Assembly: GCA_029243385.1 (NCBI GenBank)
Contig: JAQWSC010000009.1
Span: forward strand, 1 to 64,000
Reading direction: 5' to 3'
Origin: Flavobacteriaceae bacterium
GTDB taxonomy: Bacteria; Bacteroidota; Bacteroidia; Flavobacteriales; Flavobacteriaceae
DNA: 64,000 nucleotides
Shown here: positions 62,659-64,000 of the stretch, in pieces
Position numbering within the stretch: position 1 is the first letter of the stretch
Layout: every line of letters starts with the position of its first letter
Program-made: the position numbers and the translations under genes
The notes under the pieces: model-generated
Seen by the model: the letters and a program-made list of their open reading frames with translations, nothing else
What the model was told of the DNA's origin: nothing
Database searches by the model: none

Positions 62659-62949
62659 ATGGCAATTCTTGTAACTGATAATACATTTTTAAGACAATTC
62701 GAAGTTGAAATCAACGGTGTATTGGCCAAAATTGAATATTCAGAACAGGAACGGAAAATATTTTTAACCAAGCTGATTATCCCAGAGAGTGTAACAAATA
62801 AAAATTTTCAAGAAAATTTTATTAAAGAAGTATTGTCCATCATTGAAGATCGCAATGTTTATGTGATGCCCACCAGTCCACAAATTGTTAGTTTTATAAG
62901 AAAAAATAAGCAGTACAAGCACTTACTACCTATTGGAGTTCGGATTTAG
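62659..62949 (+). CDS. GNAT-like N-acetyltransferase (COG2388 type)
   Basis: 96 residues, the short Gcn5-related fold with the FEVEINGVLAKIEYSEQ start and VMPTSPQIVSFIRKN end seen in YjdJ-like proteins. No canonical acetyl-CoA loop can be proved at this length. Function unknown; stop overlaps mtaB by four bases. Confidence 0.75.
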   Translation: MAILVTDNTFLRQFEVEINGVLAKIEYSEQERKIFLTKLIIPESVTNKNFQENFIKEVLSIIEDRNVYVMPTSPQIVSFIRKNKQYKHLLPIGVRI

Positions 62950-64000
62950 ACGAGCGTTTCTTTTTCTACAAAATCAATTCGCACCCAACCAGATTCATCG
63001 ATTTCTAAAAGTTTGACACTGTGAATAGTGTTGACCCATTCGGGATTCCAGGGCACTCTTATTTTTACGTAGTTTTCAGTAAACCCATGAATATAACCCT
63101 GTTTGTTTTCTGCTTCAAAAAGCACTTTTTTAACCTTTCCTAGTTGACTTTGGTAAAAACTTCTTCTTTTTTTTACCGAAAGGCCTCGCAGCATTTTACT
63201 GCGCTTTTTTCGAACGTTTACAGGAACAACTCCTTCCATATCAGCGGCCAATGTATTGTCTCGCTCTGAGTAAGTAAAAACATGCAAATACGAAACATCA
63301 AGCTCGCTTAAAAACTGATAGGTTTCCAAAAAAAGAGCATCAGTCTCACCCGGAAATCCCACAATAACATCAACGCCGATACAGGCGTCTGGCATGTGAT
63401 TTTTGATTTGTTTTACTCGATCTACATATAATTCTTTTTGATAACGGCGACGCATTTTTTTTAGCAATTCATTGCTACCGCTTTGTAAAGGAATGTGAAA
63501 ATGAGGAACAAAAGCATGGCTTTTGGAAACAAATTCTATGGTTTCGTTTTTTAATAAATTAGGTTCTATCGATGATATACGAACGCGATCTATTCCTTCT
63601 ACTCGATCCAACTCTTCCACCAACTCAAAAAATGTGTGTTCGTGTTTTTTATTTCCAAACTCTCCTTTTCCATAATCACCGATATTAACTCCTGTCAAAA
63701 CAATTTCACGAATTCCTTGCGAAGCTATTTCGCTAGCATTATTCAAAACGTTCTGTAGCGTGTCACTGCGAGAAATTCCTCTAGCCAGGGGAATGGTGCA
63801 ATAGGTACATTTATAGTCGCAACCATCTTGAACCTTTAAAAAGGCACGCGTTCGATCGCCCAAAGAATAGCTACCTACATAAAAGTCTGCTTCTTCGATT
63901 TCACAAGAATGGACTTCTCCCATTTCATTTTTGGTAAGATCGTTTATGTAGTCCAGCACCTTGAATTTCTCGGTAGCTCCTAGCACCAAATCAACTCCGT
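62946..64000 (-). CDS. mtaB: tRNA methylthiotransferase MtaB, C-terminal part (5' end outside window)
   Basis: The frame is open to the window edge. The radical-SAM cluster motif is CDYKCTYC (in DGCDYKCTYCTIPLARG), followed by the radical-SAM barrel (GVNIGDYGKG, FHIPLQSGSNELLKKMRRRY, GVDVIVGFPGET) and a TRAM domain. Converts t6A37 to ms2t6A37 in tRNA. Missing here is the start with the N-terminal UPF0004 cysteines. The family is distinguished from MiaB by the overall block order; confidence in the subtype is moderate. Confidence 0.9.
   Translation of the reverse strand, partial: GVDLVLGATEKFKVLDYINDLTKNEMGEVHSCEIEEADFYVGSYSLGDRTRAFLKVQDGCDYKCTYCTIPLARGISRSDTLQNVLNNASEIASQGIREIVLTGVNIGDYGKGEFGNKKHEHTFFELVEELDRVEGIDRVRISSIEPNLLKNETIEFVSKSHAFVPHFHIPLQSGSNELLKKMRRRYQKELYVDRVKQIKNHMPDACIGVDVIVGFPGETDALFLETYQFLSELDVSYLHVFTYSERDNTLAADMEGVVPVNVRKKRSKMLRGLSVKKRRSFYQSQLGKVKKVLFEAENKQGYIHGFTENYVKIRVPWNPEWVNTIHSVKLLEIDESGWVRIDFVEKETLV

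Noticed and set aside
1-64000. CRISPR array or prophage
   Set aside because: No regularly spaced repeats, cas genes, capsid, terminase or integrase genes were seen.

Overview
The window comes from a low-GC member of the Bacteroidota, most likely the family Flavobacteriaceae. The evidence is the -7 promoter element TAnnTTTG in front of many genes, type IX secretion (T9SS) C-terminal sorting domains, a 1118-residue SecA with family-type insertions, a DnaJ with only two zinc-binding repeats, GlnN-type (GSIII) and GSII-type glutamine synthetases, and several small families known mainly from flavobacteria (DUF2795, DUF4252, DUF5777, DUF6495, DUF6580). I cannot name a genus. Most of the window is ordinary chromosomal core; there are no insertion sequences, prophage or CRISPR array.

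Layout. 1-7.6 kb: end of lnt, a methyltransferase-like remnant, a cobalamin adenosyltransferase, secA, a glycosyltransferase and a lipoprotein MsrA. 7.6-16.6 kb (mostly minus strand): an overlapping operon MATE / small protein / PAP2 phosphatase / LtaS-like phosphoglycerol transferase, a sigma-54-type response regulator without a DNA-binding domain, an MscS channel, and grpE-dnaJ. 16.7-19.6 kb: ilvE, a MazG-like pyrophosphohydrolase, an SDR and crcB. 19.6-32 kb: a nitrogen-assimilation block with amt1 and a porin-like protein, glnK-amt2, and, after purU and the pyrF/prfA/purM run, two unrelated glutamine synthetases transcribed divergently. 33-35.5 kb: a decayed accessory patch at tRNA-Arg(ACG) with a 42-bp direct repeat, a frameshifted T9SS cargo gene, a pckA remnant and an HTH gene. 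35.5-46 kb: hisS, rpsF-rpsR-rplI, a LytTR regulator, priA, rlmH, rdgB, purB. 46-50 kb: an ECF sigma / anti-sigma-like / two DUF4252 operon and an S41 protease. 49.8-52.5 kb: a B12 riboswitch controlling btuB, divergent from a DUF6580 membrane protein. 53.7-57.2 kb: a surface/periplasmic cluster (DUF5777 barrel, DOMON-like T9SS protein, ankyrin lipoprotein, OB-fold protein, cytochrome c lipoprotein, YceI). 57.2-64 kb: carB, rpmH, a lytic transglycosylase and the start-less end of mtaB.

The strongest unexplained signal is a palindrome of the form CCC(C)TA-N5-7-TA(T)GGGG that occurs as a pair before amt1, before glnK-amt2 and before the GSII gene (shared with divergent glnN), and nowhere else that I noticed. 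In all three places the two sites are about 52 bp apart (five helical turns) and the downstream site is centred 32-34 bp before the end of a TAnnTTTG box that lacks a -33 element. This is the geometry of an activator-dependent promoter and suggests a dedicated nitrogen regulon with an unidentified dimeric regulator. A second structural oddity is that nine of the twelve convergent gene pairs overlap tail-to-tail by exactly four bases through shared stop codons.
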